Translations under genes and position numbers: made by a program
The notes under the pieces: generated by a model
Seen by the model: the letters and a program-made list of their open reading frames with translations, nothing else
Databases searched by the model: none
Told to the model about the DNA's origin: nothing
From: Candidatus Caenarcanales bacterium
GTDB taxonomy: Bacteria > Cyanobacteriota > Vampirovibrionia > LMEP-6097
DNA length: 20,357 bases
Direction of reading: 5' to 3'
Assembly: GCA_021299565.1 (NCBI GenBank)
Contig: JAJTHA010000073.1
Span: forward strand, 1 to 20,357
Shown here: positions 1 through 6,532 of the stretch, one piece after another
Layout of the letters: the number at the start of each line of letters is the position of its first letter
Position numbering within the stretch: the stretch's first letter is position 1

Positions 1-126
1 CTTGTACCCTAACAATTCTATCAAAGCCGCAACGTATCTAGGTTTTATATAATGTAGTGTCGGTTCGTAGCCGAGTCCTCTATCCAGCTGAGGTACAGCC
101 CAATGGACATATTTATAATAACCCAT
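1..126 (-). CDS. Partial open frame at window edge, doubtful gene
   Basis: An open frame of 42 codons starts at an ATG (complement of 124-126) and runs off the left edge without a stop. Its predicted N-terminus is MGYYKYVHWAVPQLDRGLGY, continuing through EPTLHYIKPRYVAALIELLGYK. The QLDR..LGYEP part is exactly what results when a tRNA-Arg(ACG) gene is translated in this frame, so that part of the peptide may be a translation of RNA-gene sequence, not a real protein motif. No Shine-Dalgarno sequence precedes the ATG. I do not recognise a protein family. It may be a real gene that captured a tRNA fragment, or a chance frame. Confidence 0.25.
   Translation of the reverse strand, partial: MGYYKYVHWAVPQLDRGLGYEPTLHYIKPRYVAALIELLGYK
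59..102 (-). pseudogene. tRNA-Arg(ACG)-like 5' half, 3' half missing
   Basis: Read on the minus strand, this stretch has T8-A9, a perfect 4-bp D stem (CCTC with GAGG), the D loop AGCTGGATA, an anticodon stem TCGG/CCGA and the loop CTACGAA with anticodon ACG. From T8 to the anticodon stem it resembles the Escherichia coli tRNA-Arg(ACG) sequence closely as I remember it. The D stem differs from that tRNA at both paired positions yet still pairs. After the anticodon stem the match stops abruptly: there is no variable loop, T arm or 3' acceptor strand in the following 58 bases to the window edge. The acceptor 5' strand is not recognisably conserved. It looks like a truncated tRNA copy or one product of a recombination event within the tRNA. 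Confidence 0.6.
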
Positions 127-188
127 TAATTAAATATTTACGTTATTTTTTATTTAAAAATCAGTATTGGTAATAGTAAATTACATTT

Positions 189-551
189 TTATTCATACAC
201 AATCTCATCTTCCTTGCGCCATGCAGGATCTACTATGCAAATAAATTTGAGATCAATATCAGCAACATTTGTGATACATTGTCTTGCCATTGGTGGGATA
301 TATACTGTGTCACCAGGCTCTAGCAAACGCTCTTCGCCATCTATCTGCATCATGCCCTTGCCTTCTAGTATGTAATATATCTCGGAGGTTTTTAACGCAT
401 GTTCAAAAGTTGTTTTGCCAGGTTTTACGATTGCATGAGCAAAACTGTATCTTAAATCAAGATCAGCTTTATCAGGATGCAAAATCTCTCTCAGCAAAGT
501 ATTGTCTCCAGCGATAAACTCAGGACAATCCAAAAGTTTTTTTACGAACAT
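189..551 (-). CDS. Small single-domain cupin protein
   Basis: This 120-residue protein is a single cupin beta-barrel. Cupin motif 1 is around residues 45-66 (PG, H51, E57, then LEGKG) and motif 2 around 80-95 (GDTVYIPPMARQCITN). In the usual metal-binding cupin, motif 1 has HxH and motif 2 a further histidine. Here the first position is F49 and the motif 2 position is Q91, leaving only H51 and E57, so metal binding may be altered or lost. The ATG lies inside the end of the upstream RidA-family gene (about 10 bases overlap), implying translational coupling and a related job. Substrate is unknown; small cupins of this kind include sugar epimerases, dioxygenases and ligand-binding proteins. Family call is firm, function is open. 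Confidence 0.85.
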   Translation of the reverse strand: MFVKKLLDCPEFIAGDNTLLREILHPDKADLDLRYSFAHAIVKPGKTTFEHALKTSEIYYILEGKGMMQIDGEERLLEPGDTVYIPPMARQCITNVADIDLKFICIVDPAWRKEDEIVYE

Positions 552-1003
552 ATTTCAAAAGTGCCCTCAACTTCTACAGCCGCACCAAACGGTAAGCTTG
601 CCATGCCAATTGTAGAGCGGGCGTGACGTCCTATGTCCCCCAAAACTTCTACCATCAAGTCAGAAACTCCATTTGAAATTGGTGGCAGGTCTTTGTATTC
701 TGGTCCACAGTTAATAAAAACAGTAAGTTTGATACATTGTTTGACTTTCTCAAGATCTCCTCCACAAGCGCTTTTGAGCTGAGCGAGTAAATTCAACCCA
801 CACACTCTAGCAGCTTCAATCGCTGTATTTTGATCCATATCAAGTCCTAATTTACCTGTGATAAGCTTGTCGCCATCTTTGCTAACCTGACCGGAGATAT
901 AAACAATATTGTTGTTAACAACATATGAACAATAATTGGCAACGGGGTTTGGTGCAGCAGGTAAAGTGATATTTAGTTTTTTAAGTTTTTCTTCTACAGT
1001 CAT
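542..1003 (-). CDS. RidA/YjgF/UK114-family protein
   Basis: A 153-residue member of the RidA superfamily, of the longer (about 150-residue) subgroup rather than the 128-residue RidA type. Visible marks are ISGQV near 36-40, the mid-protein helix with NLLAQLKSACGGDLEKV (71-87) and the C-terminal GRHARSTIGMASLPFGAAVEVE block (125-146), where R129 matches the arginine that in RidA holds the carboxylate of the imine/enamine substrate. RidA proteins form trimers and hydrolyse reactive 2-aminoacrylate-type intermediates; members of this subgroup are less well characterised, so deaminase activity is plausible but not shown. It has no Shine-Dalgarno sequence; a TATAAT hexamer ends 6 bases before the ATG. 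It overlaps the following cupin gene. Confidence 0.88.
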   Translation of the reverse strand: MTVEEKLKKLNITLPAAPNPVANYCSYVVNNNIVYISGQVSKDGDKLITGKLGLDMDQNTAIEAARVCGLNLLAQLKSACGGDLEKVKQCIKLTVFINCGPEYKDLPPISNGVSDLMVEVLGDIGRHARSTIGMASLPFGAAVEVEGTFEICS

Positions 1004-1009
1004 AACTTT

Positions 1010-1015
1010 ATTATA
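1010..1015 (-). promoter_or_regulatory. Putative -10 box just before the RidA-family start
   Basis: The minus strand reads TATAAT, then six bases (AAAGTT), then the ATG. Initiation about seven bases after the hexamer would fall on the ATG itself, giving a leaderless transcript. No convincing -35 is visible. An AT-rich genome gives such hexamers by chance, so confidence comes mainly from the same arrangement at other starts in this window. Confidence 0.4.
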
Positions 1016-1032
1016 GCGTTGAAGATAAATTT

Positions 1033-1965
1033 TTAAGGAATTAATCGCTTTAATGATCTCTTTGCGTTATTTATTATGCGTTTAAACTTATCGCTTTGTA
1101 AATTAGGAATATTTTGAAAACGATCTTGGATATAACAGCTTAATATATCTGCAAAAGGTAAGACAGGGCTTTCACTTGCTCCCTTTACTACCACTTGTAT
1201 AGGAGATTGCCTACCCTTAGCATGTCCTTTGCGAAAAGCTTCTTTAATTTTTGGATGCCAGCTAACGAAATCCAAAAAAGGATAGTCTTGAAGTTTTTTA
1301 TCAAAACAATAAATATAAGCAAATCTTTGATCTGGATTGTCTTCATTTAATATGGTAATTCCATTTGCTCTGCCAGCATCATAAGCAAAATTGGACAATA
1401 ATCTAATACTTTTTTTATGACCATTGATAGCTTTGGTTTTTAAAAGTGCCAGTACCTGATTGATTTCTGGATAAGGTTCTTCATTTTGTTGCTGGATGAT
1501 TCCTTCAGCGAGATCTGTTTTAGTTGCCGAGCTTCTATTTGTGCCTTCAAAAATTGTAGTCCCAAAATTCCCAAGATATATTTTTGTTTTTTTAAAAAGA
1601 TTTTCTACATCTTTTTTCCCATGTGCTGCATAAAATTCAACAAAAGCGTCTTTAAAAGCTTTAGTGATTTTTTTCAGATCGTATTTTACTCTAGAGTCTT
1701 TTCCAAAAATTATTGGTATTGGTTTGGTTTCTAGCCCTTGTTCTTGAGCTTGTAATTTTATAACTTCAGCGACAGTATCTAAAATACTCCTACAAATATT
1801 TTTCAGAGATTGCTTATCATCAATATTTACTTCTTTGCAAACGCTTAGCTTCTGGTTGATCTCAAGTTCTTTATCGTGCCCATTTATTTTTTTTGCATAG
1901 GTGCAAAAAACTTTTGGCCTTTCAGCCTTGCCAGTAATAGCAAAAACAGCACCGTGAATAAACAC
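1033..1965 (-). CDS. Hypothetical protein, 310 residues
   Basis: I do not recognise the family. The frame is long and uninterrupted and sits between the SDR gene (about 30 bases upstream) and the RidA-family gene (about 30 bases downstream) in the same orientation, so it is very likely real. The best start is a GTG (complement of 1963-1965); there is no in-frame ATG nearby. The frame stays open upstream of GTG back to the SDR stop codon, and those codons would encode a hydrophobic run (AIILIV) that joins the FIHGAVFAITG at the predicted N-terminus, resembling a signal or membrane segment. The body is basic and mostly hydrophilic, with lysine-rich stretches (LFKKTKIYLGNFGTT near 123-137) and a basic C-terminus (NAKRSLKRLIP). 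No catalytic motif is obvious to me. Confidence 0.7.
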   Translation of the reverse strand: MFIHGAVFAITGKAERPKVFCTYAKKINGHDKELEINQKLSVCKEVNIDDKQSLKNICRSILDTVAEVIKLQAQEQGLETKPIPIIFGKDSRVKYDLKKITKAFKDAFVEFYAAHGKKDVENLFKKTKIYLGNFGTTIFEGTNRSSATKTDLAEGIIQQQNEEPYPEINQVLALLKTKAINGHKKSIRLLSNFAYDAGRANGITILNEDNPDQRFAYIYCFDKKLQDYPFLDFVSWHPKIKEAFRKGHAKGRQSPIQVVVKGASESPVLPFADILSCYIQDRFQNIPNLQSDKFKRIINNAKRSLKRLIP

Positions 1966-1972
1966 TATTAAG

Positions 1973-1978
1973 ATAATA
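1973..1978 (-). promoter_or_regulatory. Putative extended -10 before the hypothetical gene
   Basis: The minus strand reads TGC then TATTAT, then seven bases, then the GTG start. The TGN preceding the hexamer is an extended -10 feature. The spacing would place the transcription start at the start codon, and no Shine-Dalgarno sequence is present. Confidence 0.4.
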
Positions 1979-1995
1979 GCATTTGTGTTAGCTTC

Positions 1996-2790
1996 TTAGT
2001 CTTTGCCTTGCATGAATCTAGTAATTCTTGCTGCTTGCATTCTTGGGGCAATTTTAGAAATAAAATGCACTAGTAATTGATTATCAAAACCTGGTGTAGC
2101 GATATATTTTGCTTTAAGCATGGCTTTGTAACCATACTCAGCGACAAATTTTGAGTCAACACCGCGTTTGAGATATTTAAAGGCTCTTATGTCTTCAGCT
2201 TTTGCGACTTGTGCAAATTCGGTAGAAGTTGGCCCAGGACACAAAGTAGTTACTCTTAGATCTGTTTTGATTGTTTCCAGTTCGGCGTTAATTGCATAGC
2301 CAAGGCTTTGTACATAGGCTTTTGTCGCATAGTAAACAGCCTGAAATGTACCTGGAACGAAACCTGCTACTGAAGCGACATTCATAATGCGACTTCCTTG
2401 TCTTTGAATCAGATCTGGCATAAAGAGTTTAGATAGCTGAGTCAGAGCAACTATGTTTACTTGAATCATATTGCTATCATCTTCAAAACTTCTTTCATGA
2501 AATGTTCCATAACCACCGAATCCAGCATTATTAATCAAATAATCTACTTGTAGATTTTGCGCTTTGATCCATTCATAAATTTCTAATGCAGCGTTGTTCT
2601 TACTAAGATCTTTTTCAACTACCCAGACTTTTATTTGATATTTGCTTCTAAGTTCACTAGCTAATTGTTCTAGTTGAGCTTTTCGCCTTGCGACCAAAAC
2701 TAGATCTCCATTGTGTTTCGCGTGCTCAAAGGCAAGGTCATAACCAATGCCACTAGATGCACCTGTAATAAGTGCCAATTTGTTTGTCAT
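1996..2790 (-). CDS. Short-chain dehydrogenase/reductase (classical SDR)
   Basis: A 264-residue NAD(P)-dependent oxidoreductase with the classical SDR layout: cofactor motif TGASSGIG at 9-16, NNAG at 87-90, catalytic N112, S140, Y153 and K157 (YYATK), and the CPGPTSTEF segment after the active site. ARRK at 34-37 after the second beta strand suggests NADP(H) preference, since basic residues there bind the 2'-phosphate. The C-terminal part (YGYKAMLKAKYIATPGFDNQLLVHFISKIAPR) resembles the DltE/YqjQ-like SDR group, whose substrates are mostly unknown. It lies 3 bases after the gene for the 108-residue exported protein and shares its orientation. The fold and reaction type are sure, the substrate is not. 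Confidence 0.93.
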   Translation of the reverse strand: MTNKLALITGASSGIGYDLAFEHAKHNGDLVLVARRKAQLEQLASELRSKYQIKVWVVEKDLSKNNAALEIYEWIKAQNLQVDYLINNAGFGGYGTFHERSFEDDSNMIQVNIVALTQLSKLFMPDLIQRQGSRIMNVASVAGFVPGTFQAVYYATKAYVQSLGYAINAELETIKTDLRVTTLCPGPTSTEFAQVAKAEDIRAFKYLKRGVDSKFVAEYGYKAMLKAKYIATPGFDNQLLVHFISKIAPRMQAARITRFMQGKD

Positions 2791-2793
2791 AAA

Positions 2794-3120
2794 TTAATCA
2801 ATTGAATCAATGATGTCTTTTAGCTCATCGATTTTATCGCCAAGTGTTTCTGATATTTCTTCACGGCTTTTATCAGCGGCTTTACCGTGTCTAGATAAAT
2901 CTTCTTTTAGAGATTTGATTTCAGCCATGATTTTATCGGCTTCTTTACTGATTATTTTTGAGCTTCTCTCATAATCTTCTTTTAAAGCATCTGATATTTC
3001 AGTAGAATCTTTTTTGAGGTGTTCAGAAGTTTTTTGAACAGCATCTTTCAATTCCGAAGCTCTTGCTGAGCTAAAGCTAGCAATGAAGCAAACAGGCAAA
3101 ACCAATAATTTATTGAGCAT
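2794..3120 (-). CDS. Exported small helical (coiled-coil) protein
   Basis: A 108-residue protein with an N-terminal signal peptide (MLNKLLVLPVCFIASFSSARA, likely cut before SELKD near residue 22). The mature part is almost entirely charged, rich in K, E, D and S, with heptad-like spacing (IMAEIKSLKEDLSRHG, EISETLGDKIDELKDIIDSID), so a long amphipathic helix or coiled coil in the periplasm is likely. It has no cysteine in the mature part and no enzyme motif. The stop is 3 bases before the SDR start. No Shine-Dalgarno is present; a TGC-TAAAAT element sits 7 bases before the ATG. I cannot name the family; helical periplasmic stress or scaffold proteins look similar. Confidence 0.75.
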   Translation of the reverse strand: MLNKLLVLPVCFIASFSSARASELKDAVQKTSEHLKKDSTEISDALKEDYERSSKIISKEADKIMAEIKSLKEDLSRHGKAADKSREEISETLGDKIDELKDIIDSID

Positions 3121-3127
3121 GCAAGAG

Positions 3128-3133
3128 ATTTTA
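3128..3133 (-). promoter_or_regulatory. Putative extended -10 before the 108-residue protein
   Basis: The minus strand has TGC followed by TAAAAT, ending seven bases before the ATG. It is the same layout as the element before the 310-residue hypothetical gene, suggesting an internal promoter that yields a leaderless mRNA. Confidence 0.4.
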
Positions 3134-3149
3134 GCATTTATGAGTGTGT

Positions 3150-4256
3150 TTAAGATACAGCGACAATATCTTGATGATTTTGCCAGTCAGTATAACCCTC
3201 TTTTCCAGGACAATACCAAAGGTTCATAGGTGCTTCAGGATTTAATTCTAGGTTATTTTTGAAGCGCTCGACTAGATCAGGATTTGAAATAAAAGGTCTT
3301 CCAAAAGCTATCATATCGGCATCGCCATTTGAAATAGCATCTTCAGCACTTTCTTTTGTGTAACCAACATTGCCAATGACAAGACCCTTAAATACATTTT
3401 TAAATTCTTTTAGTGTCATTGGTTCTCCTAAATCATGAAAGCCAAAGCCTAAACCATCCATAACATGCAAGTAAGCTAGATTGTATTGATTGAGATTTTT
3501 TGCAACATATAAAAACAACTCTCTGAAATCTTTTGAACCCATGCCGTTATAAATTCCATTTGGAGAAATTCTAATTCCGACTTTTTTAGAATCTATGGTC
3601 TTACAAACAGCATCAACTATTTCAAACAAAAATCTTGATCTGTTTTCGATACTACCACCATAAGCATCTGTTCTAATGTTAGATGTGCTTTGTGAAAATT
3701 GATCAATCAGATAACCGTTTGCTCCGTGAATTTCAACTCCATCAAAGCCAGTTTCTATAGCTCTTTTGGCTGCTTGTGCATAATCATTAACTATGCGTTT
3801 GATTTCATCCAGTTCAAGTGCTCTTGGCACTTCGTGTGCTTGTTTGCCTGTTGGCGTATGAATGTATTCTTCATTAATTGCAATAGCAGACGCAGAAACA
3901 CTTAGTCCGCTTTTTGGATGAAAGCTCGAATGCGAAGCTCTTCCACAGTGCCATAATTGTAAAAATATTTTTCCATTTTGTGCATGAACAGCATCTACGG
4001 TTTTTTTCCAGCCACGCATTTGCTCTTCAGTAAAAGCTCCCGGAGCTTCATTCCAGCCTATTGCTTCTTCTGAGATAGCACTTGCCTCAGTGATAATCAA
4101 ACCTGCACTAGCTCTTTGATTGTAATATTCTGCCATCAAATCATTAGCAATCATTTCTTTGCCTGCTCTCGCTCTCGTCATCGGAGCCATGATTATCCTA
4201 TTCTCTAGTTCTATATTTCCTAATTGTATTTTCTCGAAAAGTTTTTGTGTTTGCAT
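3150..4256 (-). CDS. Old Yellow Enzyme-family NADH:flavin oxidoreductase
   Basis: A 368-residue FMN-dependent ene-reductase of the NemA/OYE type. Early FMN-contact motif APMTRARA at 24-31, QLWHCGRASH at 100-109, the substrate-anchoring pair H177 and N180 with Y182 in EIHGANGYL, the family signature with NIRTDAYGG near 193-201 followed by ENRSRF, and the C-terminal AFGRPFISNPDL segment. Such enzymes reduce activated C=C bonds of unsaturated aldehydes, ketones, nitro compounds and maleimides using NAD(P)H, and are typically induced by electrophile stress. Length and motifs match the classical OYE class. A strong AAGGAG lies just before the ATG and overlaps the stop of the pirin gene, so the two are translated together. 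The natural substrate is unknown. Confidence 0.95.
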   Translation of the reverse strand: MQTQKLFEKIQLGNIELENRIIMAPMTRARAGKEMIANDLMAEYYNQRASAGLIITEASAISEEAIGWNEAPGAFTEEQMRGWKKTVDAVHAQNGKIFLQLWHCGRASHSSFHPKSGLSVSASAIAINEEYIHTPTGKQAHEVPRALELDEIKRIVNDYAQAAKRAIETGFDGVEIHGANGYLIDQFSQSTSNIRTDAYGGSIENRSRFLFEIVDAVCKTIDSKKVGIRISPNGIYNGMGSKDFRELFLYVAKNLNQYNLAYLHVMDGLGFGFHDLGEPMTLKEFKNVFKGLVIGNVGYTKESAEDAISNGDADMIAFGRPFISNPDLVERFKNNLELNPEAPMNLWYCPGKEGYTDWQNHQDIVAVS

Positions 4257-4268
4257 TTTTATCTCCTT

Positions 4269-4949
4269 TTATAATTCAAATATCAATAATTCAGAATCTT
4301 TTTGTGCTAGAAAATTCAACTCTTTTTGGTTTTCTAAGCCTAAGCCATCACCTTGACTTAATTTTAGCTGATCAAAATTCAATTCGCCTTTAATTATTTG
4401 TAGCCAAGATTTATTATGCTGTAACTCGTGTCTGTAATGCTCACCAGCTTTTAGTCTTAAAAGATAAATTTTGGCATCTTGATTAATAGTAAGAGTTTTG
4501 TCTTGACTATCCCCAGAAGCAATAAGTTGTATTTTTGCATTTGGATCAAGAGCTTGTTGTTCGTAATTAGGGCTAGTGTTTTTGCTTTTTGGAACTATCC
4601 ATATTTGCAAAAGTTTTACGGCTTCTGTTTTTGAGTGATTATATTCACTATGCTCTATCCCTGTCCCTGCACTAATTTTTTGTACTTCGCCAGTTCTTAT
4701 TTCTGTTTTGTAGCCCATGCTGTCCGCGTGACTCAAAGTCCCTTCATAAACATAAGTAATAATCTCCATGTTCCAGTGAGGATGAGTATCAAAGCCAATC
4801 TCTGGTAAAATCTCATCCTCATTAATAACCCTCAAGCTCCCAAATCCTCTGTGGTTGAGGTCTATGTAGTCCCCAAAAGAAAAACTATGAAAACTAATTA
4901 GTCCTTTGAATTTGCTTTGACCTCTGTCATCAGATTTGCGAATTAACAT
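4269..4949 (-). CDS. Pirin-family bicupin protein
   Basis: A 226-residue two-cupin protein of the pirin/YhhW family, length as expected. The metal ligands of the N-terminal cupin are all in place: H56 and H58 in THPHWNMEI, H100 and E102 in GIEHSEYNH. Conserved SFSFGDY (22-28) and GFGSLRVINEDEI (35-47) are typical of the family. Bacterial homologues bind iron or another divalent metal and some have quercetin 2,3-dioxygenase activity; others act as redox-responsive modulators. It is preceded by AGGAG 6 bases before the ATG and starts just after the YceI stop. The physiological role here is uncertain, but a redox or electrophile response fits the neighbours. Confidence 0.94.
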   Translation of the reverse strand: MLIRKSDDRGQSKFKGLISFHSFSFGDYIDLNHRGFGSLRVINEDEILPEIGFDTHPHWNMEIITYVYEGTLSHADSMGYKTEIRTGEVQKISAGTGIEHSEYNHSKTEAVKLLQIWIVPKSKNTSPNYEQQALDPNAKIQLIASGDSQDKTLTINQDAKIYLLRLKAGEHYRHELQHNKSWLQIIKGELNFDQLKLSQGDGLGLENQKELNFLAQKDSELLIFEL

Positions 4950-4957
4950 GATTGCTC

Positions 4958-5554
4958 CTATTTTTGCAATGCAACTAAATCAAAATTTACTACAACTTCA
5001 TCATGAATCATTTTGTCGCCTAGTCCAGCGAAAAATTTCCCTGAGCCATATTTAATACCATAATCTAGTCTATTAAATTTAAAGCTTCCTACTAGCTTAT
5101 TTTTGTTATCGGGTTTACTGTATTGAGCGATAAATTTAATTGCTTTAGTTTTACCTTTGATTGTCAAATCTCCAGAAAGCTCATATTGATTGTTTTTGAG
5201 GGCTTTAATTGATTTAGATACAAAGCTTGCTTCGGGATACTTCTTTGCATCAAAAAAATCAGAACCTGTGAGATGATCTAATAAAGTTTTTTGCAAATCA
5301 CCACTTAAATCAGAGTTGCTGATATTTTTCATATCCATAATGATTGATGCTTTAGTGATAGCACCTTTGCTGTTAATATCTACTTTGGCTTCTTTGATAG
5401 CAATTCCACCGGTGTGTGAACCAAGCATTTCAATGCCTTTTTTACCTTGCCATTCTACTTTGCTTAAACTTTGGTTGATATTATAGTTTTGAGCCATAGC
5501 ATTTTGAGCGTTTAGAGCTGCTGCGATTATTGTCATTAGTATCTGTTTTTTCAT
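4958..5554 (-). CDS. YceI-family periplasmic lipocalin-like protein
   Basis: A 198-residue YceI-like protein. I place the start at the ATG at 5554-5552 (MKKQILM...), not at the more upstream ATG at 5590, because AAGGAGAA (complement of 5561-5568) sits at normal distance and the shorter form begins with a clean signal peptide ending AMAQ, before NYNINQSLSKVEWQGKK. The family traits follow: SxVxWxGKKG, the acidic/hydrophobic beta strands with IKEAKVDI, DLQKTLLDHLTGSDFFDAKKYPEASFVSK, LSGDLTIKGKTKAI and the end KFNRLDYGIKYGSGKFFAGLGDKMIHDEVVVNFDL. YceI proteins bind polyisoprenoid-type lipids in a beta barrel in the periplasm. It leads the operon containing pirin and OYE and is divergent from the LysR gene. 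Confidence 0.94.
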   Translation of the reverse strand: MKKQILMTIIAAALNAQNAMAQNYNINQSLSKVEWQGKKGIEMLGSHTGGIAIKEAKVDINSKGAITKASIIMDMKNISNSDLSGDLQKTLLDHLTGSDFFDAKKYPEASFVSKSIKALKNNQYELSGDLTIKGKTKAIKFIAQYSKPDNKNKLVGSFKFNRLDYGIKYGSGKFFAGLGDKMIHDEVVVNFDLVALQK

Positions 5555-5631
5555 ATGTATTTCTCCTTTAAACTTGCTTACATAAAACATAGTACCCTGG
5601 AATATATCTTCTGATAGAACAAAAATGATAC

Positions 5632-5656
5632 TATAATGTTCGTATTATAGAACATT
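5632..5656 (+). promoter_or_regulatory. Palindromic operator and promoter of the LysR gene
   Basis: The arms AATGTTC (5635-5641) and GAACATT (5650-5656) form a perfect 7-bp inverted repeat with an 8-base AT-rich spacer, ending directly at the ATG. Candidate -10 boxes are TATAAT (5632-5637) and TATTAT (5643-5648), both overlapping the palindrome. A further AGAAC half-site lies at 5616-5620. LysR-type regulators bind such interrupted dyads and often repress their own gene from them, so this is probably the autoregulatory site, and it may control the divergent yceI operon too. Confidence 0.65.
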
Positions 5657-6529
5657 ATGGATATTGAACAAATCGAAATCTTGAAAGCCGTTCGTGATAC
5701 GGGCAGCATCAATGCTGCATCTCAAAAGCTTTTTATGGCAAAGTCAGCAATTAGTGCTTCAATTAAACGCCTGGAATTGGAACTTGGATTTGAGTTTTTG
5801 GACAGATCTTCCTATAGAGTCAAACTTAGCTCTAGGGCAAGAATGTATTTGGCAAAGGCAGAAACACTACTAGATCTACGTAATGAACTAAATTTTTTGG
5901 CAAAGCAATTAAGTCACAATATAGAGTCTCAACTTAGAATCAGTTCATCGCTTCTTTATCCACTGCCTTCTTTTATCAATCTAATAAAAAAAATCTCCAA
6001 AAAGTTTCCTTCAACGACTATCAATTTAGATAGAGAGATTTTGAGTGGAGAGCAAATGTTAATCGATGAAGAAGTAGATCTGGCAATTATTGAAACTAAT
6101 AGTAACTCACCAGACTTACAATACAAAAAGTTTTTAGAGGTGAAAATGCCTTTGGTGATTAATAGAGAGCATGATTTTTTCAAGCTTGCCAAAAAAGAAC
6201 AAAATTTAGAAAATTTACAGCATTATCCTCAAATTGTTTTGAGAAGCACCAATTCACATGTACATCATGTGCGAGGAGGCGTTTATCAAGATGCGACAAA
6301 ATGTTTTGTGTCAGATGATTACACCAAGAAAGAATTGATTTTGCAAGGATTAGGCTGGGGAAGATTGCCTGAGCATTTAATCAAAAAGGAAATTGACAAC
6401 AAAAGTTTATTTATTCTTGAACATATAGAAAAAACCTTGGTTATTGATTTATTTATTGCACGTCGTAAAAATCATAGTTATGGAGAAGTTTCTGAAAATA
6501 TTTGGAATGAAAATATATCCAAATATTGA
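5657..6529 (+). CDS. LysR-type transcriptional regulator
   Basis: A 290-residue LTTR. Residues 1-60 are the winged helix-turn-helix with the usual pattern (MDIEQIEILKAVRDTGSINA, AASQKLFMAKSAISASIKRL, then GFEFLDRSSYRVKLS). The linker helix is about 63-90, and residues 90-290 are the periplasmic-binding-like effector domain (RISSSLLYPLPSFINLIKKI, EEVDLAIIE). The effector is unknown. It is divergent from the yceI-pirin-OYE genes, the classic arrangement for an LTTR and its target. The ATG directly follows a palindrome and has no Shine-Dalgarno sequence. Its stop is 3 bases from the stop of the convergent S-formylglutathione hydrolase gene, with no terminator hairpin between. Confidence 0.93.
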   Translation: MDIEQIEILKAVRDTGSINAASQKLFMAKSAISASIKRLELELGFEFLDRSSYRVKLSSRARMYLAKAETLLDLRNELNFLAKQLSHNIESQLRISSSLLYPLPSFINLIKKISKKFPSTTINLDREILSGEQMLIDEEVDLAIIETNSNSPDLQYKKFLEVKMPLVINREHDFFKLAKKEQNLENLQHYPQIVLRSTNSHVHHVRGGVYQDATKCFVSDDYTKKELILQGLGWGRLPEHLIKKEIDNKSLFILEHIEKTLVIDLFIARRKNHSYGEVSENIWNENISKY

Positions 6530-6532
6530 CTT

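Noticed and set aside
170..184. Small hairpin GTAAT/ATTAC after the cupin gene as a terminator
   Set aside because: Only a 5-bp AT-rich stem with no G+C, and the T run is oriented for the plus strand, not for the minus-strand operon.
5555..5590. Longer YceI start at 5590 (MFYVSKFKGEIH...)
   Set aside because: The downstream ATG at 5554 has an ideal AAGGAG at normal distance and begins directly with a signal peptide; the extension would bury that signal peptide.
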